Below, piece after piece: positions 7,936 to 15,918 of a DNA stretch of 27,386 nt (position 1 is its first letter; each line of letters starts with the position of its first letter). The position numbers and the translations under genes were made by a program. The stretch comes from Mollicutes bacterium. GTDB lineage: Bacteria > Bacillota_I > Bacilli_A > RF39 > UBA660. The notes beneath the pieces were generated by a model. That model made no database searches and had not been told where the DNA came from. It was given only the letters and a program-made list of their open reading frames with translations. Where the stretch lies: the NCBI GenBank assembly GCA_003566505.1, contig PXDA01000034.1:1-27386 (forward strand), read 5' to 3'.

Positions 7936-8331
7936 CTATAAAGACAGTTTTTCTTGATAATACGATAATGCTTCTTTGGCTTCCATTAATTCTGTTAAAT
8001 CCTTTTTATCGTTTATTTTTATTTTTACAAGCCAATTATCATACGGAGCCTTATTTAACAAACTTGGTTCATTAAAAACTGCCATATTTACCGCCACTAC
8101 TTCGCCATTTACCGGCGTCGTGATTTCACCTGACCATTTTACGGCTTCTAAATTAACATAAACTGCGCCTTTTTGCAATTGGGCGCCTTCTTGTGGCAAC
8201 ATAGCAAAAATAAATTCTTCAACCTGTTGCGCAGCCGGTGCTATAATCCCTAAAGTTACCACATCTTCTTCTTCCTTAATCCATGAGTAATCTTTACTAT
8301 ACTTTCGATCTTCAGGAAAACTATTATTCAT
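7936..8331 (-). CDS. GcvH-like lipoyl carrier protein
   Basis: This is a 131-residue protein with the GcvH fold: YSWIKEEEDVVTLGI near the N-terminus, and the lipoylation hairpin VNLEAVKWSGEITTPVNGEV with the target Lys65 in EAVK. The end (APYDNWLVKIKI) matches the GcvH C-terminal strand pattern. The ATG at 8331 gives the natural length, has GGAGAAGGTGA upstream and overlaps the ccdA-like stop by eight bases. A glycine-cleavage role needs T, P and L proteins, none of which are here; the neighbours are instead a flavin disulfide reductase, LipA, LplA, a CcdA-like protein and a thioredoxin-like lipoprotein. A Trp-Ser follows the lipoyl Lys where glycine-cleavage H proteins usually carry Ala-Ala/Ser residues. 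I read it as a GcvH-like carrier that may serve a redox role. Confidence 0.85.
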   Translation of the reverse strand: MNNSFPEDRKYSKDYSWIKEEEDVVTLGIIAPAAQQVEEFIFAMLPQEGAQLQKGAVYVNLEAVKWSGEITTPVNGEVVAVNMAVFNEPSLLNKAPYDNWLVKIKINDKKDLTELMEAKEALSYYQEKLSL

Positions 8332-9253
8332 TTTTATCACCTTCTCCAAATCCAATCTTTTTTTCATATATTTCCGCAATTATTAACGAAACAACAATAA
8401 TACTACCAAACAAAATAATGGTTTGTGTTATATTATTTAACACTTTTAAATCCAAAAATAAAATTATCGCCAAAGCAACCATAATTAAGCCACCAACTAA
8501 TTTTAAAATGCGCCCTTGTTTTTCCTCAAATTTATTAATTTTTAAAGTAAATACAACTACCAAAAATATCGTTATTTCTACTAAAAAATATGTCAAAATA
8601 TAAACAACAAATAATAGATTAAAAAAGGAACTCGACACTTCATAACTTGCAACAATCCCGGTCCATGTTGCCGGCAGACCAGCAGTACAAGGAAGTTCTA
8701 CTAGGGTAATTCCTAAAGCCATCATGGCCGAACCAATTACTAATCCTTTAAAACTATTATTAGGATTTAACAAATTACGAACTCTTTGGTATAACTTTGG
8801 TTTATAAGAATCGGAAATAGTTAACGATACCCCTTTTTTATACCAAAAGAAATCTTTAACATTAACAAGTCCAAAAATTAACGCAATTGAAGCAACTACA
8901 ACTGTAATAATGCGTAAGTGTTCAACATAATCAACCACCCTAATCATTGTCAGAATAAAAGCTCCATAAGCAGAAGCAGCCACTAATAAATAAGTAAAAC
9001 CAATAATAATAATTTTTTTGCGATCTTTTGTAAGCGCAACAATACCAAGTAAAAATGCTAAAACCCAAAGTGAACAAGGATTAAGACCATCAACAAAAGC
9101 AATTAAAAACGTTGAAAAAATAAGCGGCATTTCATCCAAGGAAATTACTCTGCCAAAAAGTGTAATCTCTTCACTAGCAATATCAATCGGCAAGAAAAAA
9201 AGACTAATAATAAGACCTAATATCGCCAATTTTATTATCATCGATTTTGACAT
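8324..9253 (-). CDS. CcdA/DsbD-like thiol-redox transmembrane protein
   Basis: This 309-residue protein has about eight hydrophobic segments. Two cysteines lie in the positions expected for the CcdA/DsbD membrane domain: Cys60 in DGLNPCSLWVL and Cys189 in VELPCTAGLP, each at the start of a membrane helix and followed by the Pro/Gly-rich turns of that family. The family carries reducing equivalents from the cytoplasm to thiol proteins outside by dithiol exchange. It also has an N-terminal membrane helix with a 30-residue outside loop, so it is longer than plain CcdA. Ribosome site AAGGAGGGT. It is placed between a thioredoxin-like lipoprotein and the lipoyl carrier, overlapping the latter, which fits electron flow from carrier to membrane to surface lipoprotein. 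Confidence 0.85.
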   Translation of the reverse strand: MSKSMIIKLAILGLIISLFFLPIDIASEEITLFGRVISLDEMPLIFSTFLIAFVDGLNPCSLWVLAFLLGIVALTKDRKKIIIIGFTYLLVAASAYGAFILTMIRVVDYVEHLRIITVVVASIALIFGLVNVKDFFWYKKGVSLTISDSYKPKLYQRVRNLLNPNNSFKGLVIGSAMMALGITLVELPCTAGLPATWTGIVASYEVSSSFFNLLFVVYILTYFLVEITIFLVVVFTLKINKFEEKQGRILKLVGGLIMVALAIILFLDLKVLNNITQTIILFGSIIVVSLIIAEIYEKKIGFGEGDKNE

Positions 9254-9271
9254 TTATAACCCTCCTTTTGA

Positions 9272-9691
9272 CTAATTTCTAAAAACAATATCATAGGCTT
9301 TATCATCACAACCATCAATAATACATTGTTTGATTGTCTCTTCCATTTCCGACACCATGTTTTGGTTAAAGCCACGCCATACTTTCTCACCAATAAAAGT
9401 AGTAGGTACGCCTTCAACTTCAACGCCATATGCGGCTGCTACTTCTTCAAACATATCAATATTTTCACGCGATTGCCATGCTTTAATCTCTTTTATTTTT
9501 ACCTCTTCATATTTTTCCGCAAACTCTTCTAAATATGGCTTTTGTTCATTACAAAACGGGCATCCATCATCAGAAAAGAAATAAACAATAACATCTTCAC
9601 GAGAAAAATCATTATTATCAATCTCATTTTCATCATTAAAACAACCAACCGCCATAATTAAAATCAATATTCCTAAATATATTTTTTTCAT
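9272..9691 (-). CDS. Thioredoxin-fold lipoprotein
   Basis: This is a 139-residue protein with a lipoprotein signal peptide: MKKIYLGILILIMAVGC, lipid-bearing Cys17. The mature part has an acidic linker and a thioredoxin fold with the CxxC pair 44-47 in SDDGCPFCNEQKPYLEEF and the cis-Pro region in EVEGVPTTFIG. Two more cysteines near the C-terminus (QCIIDGCDD) could form a second disulfide. The ATG at 9691 has AGGGAGG upstream; an earlier ATG at 9712 overlaps nothing useful and would spoil the signal peptide. It follows cysS by 22 bases and precedes the CcdA-like gene by 18. Its place is the outer face of the membrane, where it would receive electrons from the CcdA-like protein and reduce or isomerise surface thiols. 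Confidence 0.88.
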   Translation of the reverse strand: MKKIYLGILILIMAVGCFNDENEIDNNDFSREDVIVYFFSDDGCPFCNEQKPYLEEFAEKYEEVKIKEIKAWQSRENIDMFEEVAAAYGVEVEGVPTTFIGEKVWRGFNQNMVSEMEETIKQCIIDGCDDKAYDIVFRN

Positions 9692-9713
9692 AATAATCCT
9701 CCCTGTTTCCATT

Positions 9714-11141
9714 TTACTTAATCACAATATCCCAGTAAGTCTTTTCCCGTGTATCACGAAGCACAACACCTTTATTCAACAACTGCGTTCGCACTTGATC
9801 TGCTTCATTATATTCGCCTTTTTCTTTAAGTGCTTGTCGTTTCGCAATCAATTTTTCTATTTCCTCTTCATTGATATTATTTTTAGCTAAATATTTATCT
9901 TTAATTTCTGTAATAACTTTTTCCGGTTTTTGTTGTAAAATGCCTAAAACATCATATACTTTAATAATGCACTCTTTTAAAGTAGCGGCCTCTACTATTT
10001 CTTCATCAGCGATTAATTTTTCTAATCTACTAATATAATTAAATAAATTAGCAAAAACCACTGGCGTATTAAAATCATTGTTCATAGCTTCCTTAAATTC
10101 TTCATCAATCTTTTGCAATGTTTCAGCATCGGCCGATAAATTATGAGTATCCACCATTTTATCTATTTTATTAAACAACTGATAAATTCGATAAATCCTC
10201 GCTTCGTTTTCTTCAAACATACCATCAACAATATTTAAATATGAACGATAACTATTATGTAACAATGTCATACGAATAACATCACGATTATATTTTTCCA
10301 AAAGTTCCGAAAGTAAAATACTGTTGCCTAACGATTTACTCATTTTTTGACCATTAATATTTACCAAACCATTATGAATCCAATAACGTGCAAATTGCTT
10401 GCCCGTTAAAGCTTCCGTTTGTGCTATTTCATTTTCATGATGCGGAAATAATAAATCTTCACCACCACCATGAATATCAAGTGTTGCACCTAAATACTTC
10501 ATACTCATCGCTGAACACTCAATATGCCATCCCGGCCTTCCGCGACCCCAAGGTGAATCCCACGCCATTTCATCATCAGTTATCTTCCACAAAGCAAAAT
10601 CATGTTCATCGCGTTTGCCCGGTTCAATTTCCTTTCTTGTTCCCGCCACATTTTTTTCTAATGTTCGATTAGAAAATTTGCCATAATGGGGAAACGTAGC
10701 GACTGCAAAATAAACATCGCCATTTTCGCTAACATAAGCATAATCCTTTTCAATCAACTTTTCGATAAAAGCAATCATATCACTAATGCATTCTGTTGCT
10801 TTTGCCAATACCGTTGGAGGCTTTACACCTAATTGCGCTAATTCTTCATCCGTTTTTTCTATTAATTGTTTAGCATAATCGCTGGCATCAATTCCTAAAT
10901 CACGAGCGCGATTGATTATTTTATCATCCACATCGGTATAATTGCGAACATAATTTACTTCATAACCTAAATACATTAAATATCGGTATATCATATCAAA
11001 AACAACTGCTTGATATGCATGTCCAATATGAGCATCATCAGAAACAGTAATGCCACAAGCATACATCTTTACCTGGTTGTTTTCTTCTGTTACAAATTCT
11101 TCTTTTTTTCGCGTTAACACATTATAAACTTTTAAAGACAT
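9714..11141 (-). CDS. cysS: Cysteine--tRNA ligase
   Basis: This 475-residue class I synthetase charges tRNA-Cys. HIGH is at 38-41 (DDAHIGHAYQ), KMSKS at 266-270, and the zinc ligands that give cysteine specificity are Cys29, Cys209, His234 and Glu238, the same numbers as in the E. coli enzyme. The usual YNYxHIGNAR sequence is replaced by SDDAHIGHAYQ, a small divergence. The ATG has AGGAGTTG upstream. The thioredoxin-like lipoprotein gene starts 22 bases after its stop without a terminator, so cysS probably leads the whole redox/lipoylation operon. Confidence 0.96.
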   Translation of the reverse strand: MSLKVYNVLTRKKEEFVTEENNQVKMYACGITVSDDAHIGHAYQAVVFDMIYRYLMYLGYEVNYVRNYTDVDDKIINRARDLGIDASDYAKQLIEKTDEELAQLGVKPPTVLAKATECISDMIAFIEKLIEKDYAYVSENGDVYFAVATFPHYGKFSNRTLEKNVAGTRKEIEPGKRDEHDFALWKITDDEMAWDSPWGRGRPGWHIECSAMSMKYLGATLDIHGGGEDLLFPHHENEIAQTEALTGKQFARYWIHNGLVNINGQKMSKSLGNSILLSELLEKYNRDVIRMTLLHNSYRSYLNIVDGMFEENEARIYRIYQLFNKIDKMVDTHNLSADAETLQKIDEEFKEAMNNDFNTPVVFANLFNYISRLEKLIADEEIVEAATLKECIIKVYDVLGILQQKPEKVITEIKDKYLAKNNINEEEIEKLIAKRQALKEKGEYNEADQVRTQLLNKGVVLRDTREKTYWDIVIK

Positions 11142-11176
11142 AAAATTTCAACTCCTGACTGTTCTTTTCTCATTAT

Positions 11177-11182
11177 ATCATA
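11177..11182 (-). promoter_or_regulatory. Extended -10 promoter for cysS operon (approximate)
   Basis: Minus-strand TGATATAAT lies about 35 bases upstream of cysS (approximate coordinates). The TGn extension suggests an extended -10 promoter; no good -35 is seen. It lies just after the tyrS terminator. Confidence 0.55.
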
Positions 11183-11200
11183 AAATATTTATTTTAAAAC

Positions 11201-11224
11201 AAAAAAAAGGATTCTTTCATCCTT
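11201..11224 (-). terminator. Intrinsic terminator of tyrS
   Basis: AAGGAT/ATCCTT stem with a six-base loop (11207-11224) followed by eight Ts. The TGA stop of tyrS is at the base of this loop, which is direct evidence that UGA is a stop here. Confidence 0.88.
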
Positions 11225-12452
11225 TTAATACAACCTTTAAATAAACCTTTTTGCCCTTTTGTAAAACTAAAATATTATCTTTAAAATCAGTTTGTTTAAT
11301 CATTTTATTTACATCAGCAATTTTTTCCTGATTTAGCTTAAGACCGCCTTGTTCAATCAACCTTTTTGCTTCTGACTTTGATGGGACTAAGCCAACCAAA
11401 ACAACAAATGTCATAATATCTAAATTATCTAACTGTTCTTGTTTGATTTCCACAAAAGGCATATCATCACTAACACCTTCTGTAAAAATTTTGGTGCTTG
11501 CTTCGGCAACCTTATTTGCTTCATCTTCACCATGCACTAATTTCGTTATTTCATAAGCCATTATTTTTTTTGCTTTTATAATATCTTTTTGACACAAATC
11601 TTTAATATAATCCATTTCTAAATCAGTGAAAAAAGCTAATAATCTTTCGACATCTTCATCGAAAGCATTAATAAAAACTTGATAAAAATCATATACAGTT
11701 GTTTTTTCACGGGAAACCCACATTGTGCCACTGGCCGTTTTGCCCATTTTTTCGCCATCAGCCTTGACTAACAATGGACATGTTAAACCAAATAAACGAT
11801 CGACTTTCCGCCCATCTAAATTGTCTAACTTGCGTCCTAAATCAACACCAGCAACAATATTAGCCCATTGGTCAGAGCCACCAACTTGTAGTTTACAATC
11901 ATATTCTCTATTTAAATAAACAAAATCATAAGCTTGCATCAACATATAGCCCATTTCCAAAAAAGTTAAACCGCCTTCTTCCAATCTTTTTTTATAACAT
12001 TCAGTTGCTAACATTTTATTAACATTAAAATGAATGCCAACTTTGCGTAAAAAATCAATATATGTTTCCTTGTTAATCCAATCAGCATTATCCAAGATAA
12101 TAGCAGCGTTATCGCCCTCGGTATAAACAAACCTTTTTACTAAATTTTTTACTTCCTTTTTATTAAAATCCACTTCTTCTTTTGTCAACATATTACGCAT
12201 TTGCGTTTTGCCTGAAGGATCACCAACCAAAGCAGTTGCACCACCAATAATAATTATCGCACGATGGCCGAATTCCTGCATTCTCCTTACCATTGTCAAA
12301 GCAAAAAAGTGTCCAATATGCAAACTATCAGCAGTCGGATCAATCCCTAAATAAAAAGTTATTTTCTCCTCATTTAACAACTTTTTAATGTTAACCTCAT
12401 CAGTCGCTTGATAGATATAGCCCCGTTCCTTTAAAACATCGAAAGTTTTCAT
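11217..12452 (-). CDS. tyrS: Tyrosine--tRNA ligase
   Basis: This is a 411-residue class Ic synthetase of normal length that charges tRNA-Tyr. Motifs: HIGH at 45-48 in DPTADSLHIGH, the KMGKT form of the KMSKS loop at 235-239 in ADGEKMGKTASG, and GGSDQWANI (191-199). The last 65 residues form an S4 tRNA-binding domain (PSKSEAKRLIEQGGLKLN). ATG with AAAGGAGG upstream. It stands behind a Tyr T-box leader and ends with TGA inside its terminator. Confidence 0.97.
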   Translation of the reverse strand: MKTFDVLKERGYIYQATDEVNIKKLLNEEKITFYLGIDPTADSLHIGHFFALTMVRRMQEFGHRAIIIIGGATALVGDPSGKTQMRNMLTKEEVDFNKKEVKNLVKRFVYTEGDNAAIILDNADWINKETYIDFLRKVGIHFNVNKMLATECYKKRLEEGGLTFLEMGYMLMQAYDFVYLNREYDCKLQVGGSDQWANIVAGVDLGRKLDNLDGRKVDRLFGLTCPLLVKADGEKMGKTASGTMWVSREKTTVYDFYQVFINAFDEDVERLLAFFTDLEMDYIKDLCQKDIIKAKKIMAYEITKLVHGEDEANKVAEASTKIFTEGVSDDMPFVEIKQEQLDNLDIMTFVVLVGLVPSKSEAKRLIEQGGLKLNQEKIADVNKMIKQTDFKDNILVLQKGKKVYLKVVLKG

Positions 12453-12466
12453 TGTATTCCTCCTTT

Positions 12467-12668
12467 AAAAAAACGACAAATTATCCACATAAGGACGAAA
12501 TGCCGCGGTACCACCTTAATTCATAGTTATACTATGCTCTCAATACTATAACGCATAACCGAACAAACTCATAAAACGTATTTTCAGTTTAATCTTTGTT
12601 CAATTTACACCGCCATTGAATCGCTAATAAACCCAACTAAACTTACTAAATTTTAATCTTCGTTTGTT
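12467..12668 (-). promoter_or_regulatory. T-box leader, Tyr specifier, upstream of tyrS
   Basis: A canonical T-box AGGTGGTACCGCGG is at 12503-12516. The specifier loop carries TAC (Tyr) at 12578-12580 in minus-strand AAATACGTTTTATGAG. The terminator hairpin CGGCATTTCGTCC/GGATAATTTGTCG (12474-12506, imperfect) is followed by seven Ts at 12467-12473 and competes with the T-box antiterminator. Uncharged tRNA-Tyr should permit read-through into tyrS. Confidence 0.93.
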
Positions 12669-12674
12669 AACATT

Positions 12675-12703
12675 ATTTTAGCACTTTTAAAATCCAAAAG
12701 CAA
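12675..12703 (-). promoter_or_regulatory. Promoter of the tyrS T-box transcript
   Basis: -35 TTGCTT (12698-12703), 17 bases, -10 TAAAAT (12675-12680). A short AAAAGC/GCTTTT repeat just after the rel stop overlaps it and may act as a weak rel terminator. Confidence 0.65.
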
Positions 12704-12712
12704 CTTGCTTTT

Positions 12713-14164
12713 TTATTTATTTTTTTTAAATTGTTTTATCTTTATTTTTGCCGCCGCAGTTTTCGCTTGTTCTAACCACTCTTGTTGCGGACCGTCAACT
12801 AATTCATTTGTTATTATGCGCACACGATCATTATTTTGCAATTGATAATTCAATGACACCTCTTGATCATTAACAATAGCAAGCGCCATGCGATTGGCCA
12901 CATCAGTATCAATTTTATAAGCAAAATCAATTGGGGTTGCTCCTTGTGGTAGTTGAACAATATCGCCTTTCATAGTATAAACATAAACATTTTCACCAAA
13001 TAATTCTTCTTTGGCTTGTTCAACAAATTCTTGATTATCATCAATTAACATATTCAATTCATTTAAAGTGCGAAAAAATTGTGAATTTTGTGATAAATCT
13101 TCCCGCATAACATTTTTTGCCTCGCCTTTGTTAATATCCCAATAAGCGGTTAAACCAAATGAAGCAATTTTATCCATAGCAAAAGTTCTAATTTGGGTTT
13201 GTACCAGGCGTTCATTGGGACTAAAGACGGTTGTATGTAACGATTGATACATATTGGTTTTGGGCAGGGCGATATAATCTTTAAAATGATGATTAAGAGG
13301 TGGATATTCACTATGAATAAGACCCATAGTATGATAACAACTCTTAATATCTTCTACCATTATTTTCAATGCTAACAAATCATGAATATCCTCAATTTGT
13401 TGACCATCAACTATTTCTTTATAGACACCATAAATGTTTTTGGTTCTAATTTTAATATCGCGACTAATGCCTTCATTTTCTAGTATATTTAATAAATTCA
13501 CTAACATGTCGTATAAATGTTCTTCATTTTCTTCTTTCGTAAGATTTATTTTATTTTTAACATCACGATAATGCTCTGGTTTTAAATATAATAACGAAAT
13601 ATCCTCAAGTTCACATTTTAAACGAAAGGCTCCAATATAATGTGCTAATGGAACATAAATTTCCATGGTCTCTAAAGCAATTTCTTTTTGTTTATGTTCT
13701 TCTTTATAAAGCAAAGTACGCATATTGTGTAGTCTATCAACTAATTTTATAATAAGAATACGAGGATCTTCTTTAATACTTGTTACTAATTTTCTAATAT
13801 TGGCACTTCTTTCCTCGCTTTTAGAAGAAAAAACCATTTGATCAATTTTACTAACACCATCAACTAAATTAGCAATATCCTTACTAAAATCATGTTCCAA
13901 AGCTTCTTTTGTAACCGATGCATCTTCAATCACATCATGTAACAAAGCAGCACAAATTGTATTTTTATCCGCTCGCATTTCCGAAAGCGTATAAGCAACC
14001 GTCAAAGGGTGTGTAATATAATCCTCTTTACTTTCCCGTTTTTGATTTAAATGGTGCTTTTCAGCATAACGATACGCATCAGTAATTGGTTCAATTTCTG
14101 ATGAATTATATTTCATAACATCGGCTATTAATTTGCTAAAAGTTACAACCTCGATACCATTCAC
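12713..14164 (-). CDS. rel: Short Rel/SpoT-type (p)ppGpp enzyme, synthetase motif altered
   Basis: This 483-residue protein has an HD hydrolase domain (about 25-200: His52, HD at 76-77, Asp143 in LVDRLHNMRTL), a synthetase domain (about 225-345) and a TGS domain (about 390-450), then stops where the helical domain would begin; the Zn-finger/RIS and ACT regions of ordinary ~730-residue Rel are absent. The hydrolase residues look complete. The synthetase keeps HDLLA and MYQSLHTTV, but the ExQxRT motif reads QTQIRT (Gln322 for the catalytic Glu), RFKD reads HFKD and AAHW reads TAYW. So hydrolase activity is likely and synthesis doubtful. Start: a GTG at 14164 is the only early in-frame start; ATG at 14116 lacks a ribosome site. 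A 26-codon frame sits in its leader. Confidence 0.88.
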   Translation of the reverse strand: MNGIEVVTFSKLIADVMKYNSSEIEPITDAYRYAEKHHLNQKRESKEDYITHPLTVAYTLSEMRADKNTICAALLHDVIEDASVTKEALEHDFSKDIANLVDGVSKIDQMVFSSKSEERSANIRKLVTSIKEDPRILIIKLVDRLHNMRTLLYKEEHKQKEIALETMEIYVPLAHYIGAFRLKCELEDISLLYLKPEHYRDVKNKINLTKEENEEHLYDMLVNLLNILENEGISRDIKIRTKNIYGVYKEIVDGQQIEDIHDLLALKIMVEDIKSCYHTMGLIHSEYPPLNHHFKDYIALPKTNMYQSLHTTVFSPNERLVQTQIRTFAMDKIASFGLTAYWDINKGEAKNVMREDLSQNSQFFRTLNELNMLIDDNQEFVEQAKEELFGENVYVYTMKGDIVQLPQGATPIDFAYKIDTDVANRMALAIVNDQEVSLNYQLQNNDRVRIITNELVDGPQQEWLEQAKTAAAKIKIKQFKKNK

Positions 14165-14213
14165 CTCTTCAATAAAAAAATGACAGCAAAATTTAATTTA
14201 GGCTCCCATTTTT

Positions 14214-14294
14214 TTAACATTTAAAAACAAAGTTAATTTGCTTAACAAATAATACACTAAAGCATAAATTAATGCTATGTGAACTTTTTGTCAT
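14214..14294 (-). CDS. Possible 26-residue leader peptide upstream of rel
   Basis: A small frame (MTKSSHSINLCFSVLFVKQI then NFVFKC) starts with ATG preceded by GGAGTGATAAT, a good ribosome site, right after a strong promoter. It ends about 50 bases before the rel start. The coding region contains two hairpin-forming repeats (AGCAT/ATGCT and GTTAA/TTAAC). It may be a regulatory leader peptide for rel or simply a small protein; no relative is recognised. Confidence 0.45.
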   Translation of the reverse strand: MTKSSHSINLCFSVLFVKQINFVFKC

Positions 14295-14323
14295 ATTATC
14301 ACTCCATTTTAAATGTGAAACCT

Positions 14324-14352
14324 AGTATACTTTAAATAAAATTGCTTGTCAA
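14324..14352 (-). promoter_or_regulatory. Promoter of the rel transcript
   Basis: -35 TTGACA (14347-14352), 17 bases, -10 TATACT (14324-14329). The transcript would carry about 150 bases of leader before rel. Confidence 0.82.
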
Positions 14353-14356
14353 GCAT

Positions 14357-14383
14357 GAAAAAAGGCAAAATAATTATTTTGCC
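14357..14383 (-). terminator. Intrinsic terminator of serS
   Basis: GGCAAAATAATTATTTTGCC palindrome (14364-14383) followed by TTTTTT on the minus strand. The serS TAA stop is in the middle of the hairpin. Confidence 0.88.
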
Positions 14384-15669
14384 TCATTTTTATTAACATT
14401 AATTTTAGTTAATCCTTTCATGTATGGTTGCAGAACTTCGGGAATTAAGACACTGCCATCTGCTTGTTGATATTGTTCCAAAATGGCTGGAATTAAACGA
14501 CTTGTTGCCAATCCAGATGCATTTAAAGTATGCAAAAACTTTTTTTCATCTTCGCTATCACGATATTTCATCTCGCCCCGTCGTGCTTGATAATCACGGC
14601 TATTAGACGCTGAACTTACCTCTTTATATTGTGCCATACTAGGAATCCAAACTTCAATATCATATGTTTTCGCCATAGCGGGACTGCAATCATTAGCGGC
14701 TAATTTACTCACTTGATAATGCAATCCTAATTGTTGCACTAAATCCTCAGCTTTTTTTACCATCTCATCTAAAGCCTTCTTTGAATCCTCTTCTTTGGTA
14801 TACTGCACTAATTCAACTTTATTAAATTGATGACCCCGAATAGTTCCGCGCTCACTAGCACGTGAACTACCAGCTTCTTTACGATAACAAGGCGTAAAGG
14901 CAAAATATTTTTTTGGCAAATCATCTTCCGTTAATATTTCTTGGTAATGAACATTAACTAATGCTGTCTCAGCAGTGGGCAGAAGAAATTTTTGTTGCAC
15001 TTCTTCGTCTTCATCAAGCCAATAAACCTCATCACTAAATTTGGGCAGTTGCCCGGCCGTAAAACCACAGGCACGATTCAACATATGGGGCAGTAGCATA
15101 AAATGCCAATTATCTTTTAAATGTTGATCAATAAAAAAATTAAGTAACGCCCATTCTAATTGTGCTCCCACGTCGGTATATATCCAATTGCCACTACCAG
15201 CAATTTTTACACCTCGTTCATAATCAATTAAATGTAAATCTTTTGCTAAAGCAACATGATCTTTAGCTGTAAATGAAAATTCTGGTTTTTTACCACAAAC
15301 TTTAATAACTTCATTATTTTCTTTGCCACCAGAGGGGACGTCATTATCAGGCAAATTTGGTAACCTTATCAAAAAATCATAGATTTTTTGTTCCAATTCA
15401 GCAAACTTTTCATCATGCTCAGCAATCAAATCACCTAATTCCTTCATCTCTTTAATAGCTGCCTCAGCATCTTGATTTTCTTTTTTCATTTGTGGTATTT
15501 TTTTCGAAATAACATTACGTTTATTTTTCATTTCATCACGCTTTGTTCCGATTTTTCTTTTCTCTTCATCCCATGTTAACACTTCATGTAAAGAAACATC
15601 TGGAACCCGTTTTTTTAATGCTTCTTCCACTCTTTTTTGGTCATTTCTAATTAAATTAATATCAATCAT
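14374..15669 (-). CDS. serS: Serine--tRNA ligase
   Basis: This 431-residue class II synthetase charges tRNA-Ser (and tRNA-Sec where present). The N-terminal 110 residues form the long coiled-coil arm that grips the tRNA. Class II motif 2 is seen in CYRKEAGSSRASERGTIRGH (about 256-275), with FNKVELVQYT after it, and motif 3 in LNASGLATSRLIPAILE near the C-terminus. ATG with AAAGGAGG upstream. It lies behind a Ser T-box leader with its own promoter. Confidence 0.97.
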   Translation of the reverse strand: MIDINLIRNDQKRVEEALKKRVPDVSLHEVLTWDEEKRKIGTKRDEMKNKRNVISKKIPQMKKENQDAEAAIKEMKELGDLIAEHDEKFAELEQKIYDFLIRLPNLPDNDVPSGGKENNEVIKVCGKKPEFSFTAKDHVALAKDLHLIDYERGVKIAGSGNWIYTDVGAQLEWALLNFFIDQHLKDNWHFMLLPHMLNRACGFTAGQLPKFSDEVYWLDEDEEVQQKFLLPTAETALVNVHYQEILTEDDLPKKYFAFTPCYRKEAGSSRASERGTIRGHQFNKVELVQYTKEEDSKKALDEMVKKAEDLVQQLGLHYQVSKLAANDCSPAMAKTYDIEVWIPSMAQYKEVSSASNSRDYQARRGEMKYRDSEDEKKFLHTLNASGLATSRLIPAILEQYQQADGSVLIPEVLQPYMKGLTKINVNKNEAK

Positions 15670-15684
15670 TTTTTCCTCCTTTGA

Positions 15685-15880
15685 TAAAAAAAAGATGGCG
15701 TAAAGGAGTGCTAATGCACGGTGCCATCCTCATTTTTCCTTATTATTATAACGGTTTTACCCGGAAATAGTTTACTATTTCACTCCAAGGTAGAAATCTT
15801 AAAGACTTTTCATTAGTTTACACCAACCACTAACTCTCTAAACAAAACCCTAAAAGACCGTCCTCTTCAACGTTTTATAT
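15685..15880 (-). promoter_or_regulatory. T-box leader, Ser specifier, upstream of serS
   Basis: T-box GGATGGCACCGTG at 15717-15729. The terminator stem GATGGC/GCCATC (15694-15728) followed by eight Ts overlaps the T-box, so the two structures exclude each other. Stem I shows AGAGAG and GGTTGGTG elements, and the specifier loop has TCT (Ser) at 15792-15794 in minus-strand ATTTCTACCTTGGAGTG. Confidence 0.9.
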
Positions 15881-15885
15881 CTGAA

Positions 15886-15915
15886 ATTATAGCATTATCG
15901 AATTAATTCTGTCAA
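15886..15915 (-). promoter_or_regulatory. Promoter of the serS T-box transcript
   Basis: -35 TTGACA (15910-15915), 18 bases, -10 TATAAT (15886-15891). The -35 begins only a few bases after the stop of the acidic membrane protein gene. Confidence 0.82.
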
Positions 15916-15918
15916 TAT

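Noticed and set aside
7936..8331. Ordinary glycine-cleavage H protein in a gcv operon
   Set aside because: No gcvT, gcvPA/PB or lipoamide dehydrogenase is in the run; the neighbours are thiol-redox and lipoylation genes. A gcv role elsewhere in the genome cannot be excluded.
9238..9429. Alternative minus-strand frame inside the thioredoxin-like gene
   Set aside because: It overlaps a recognised gene in another frame and has no family features.
12698..12720. Strong terminator of rel
   Set aside because: The AAAAGC/GCTTTT repeat has a short stem and no proper T run on the minus strand; noted only as a weak possibility.
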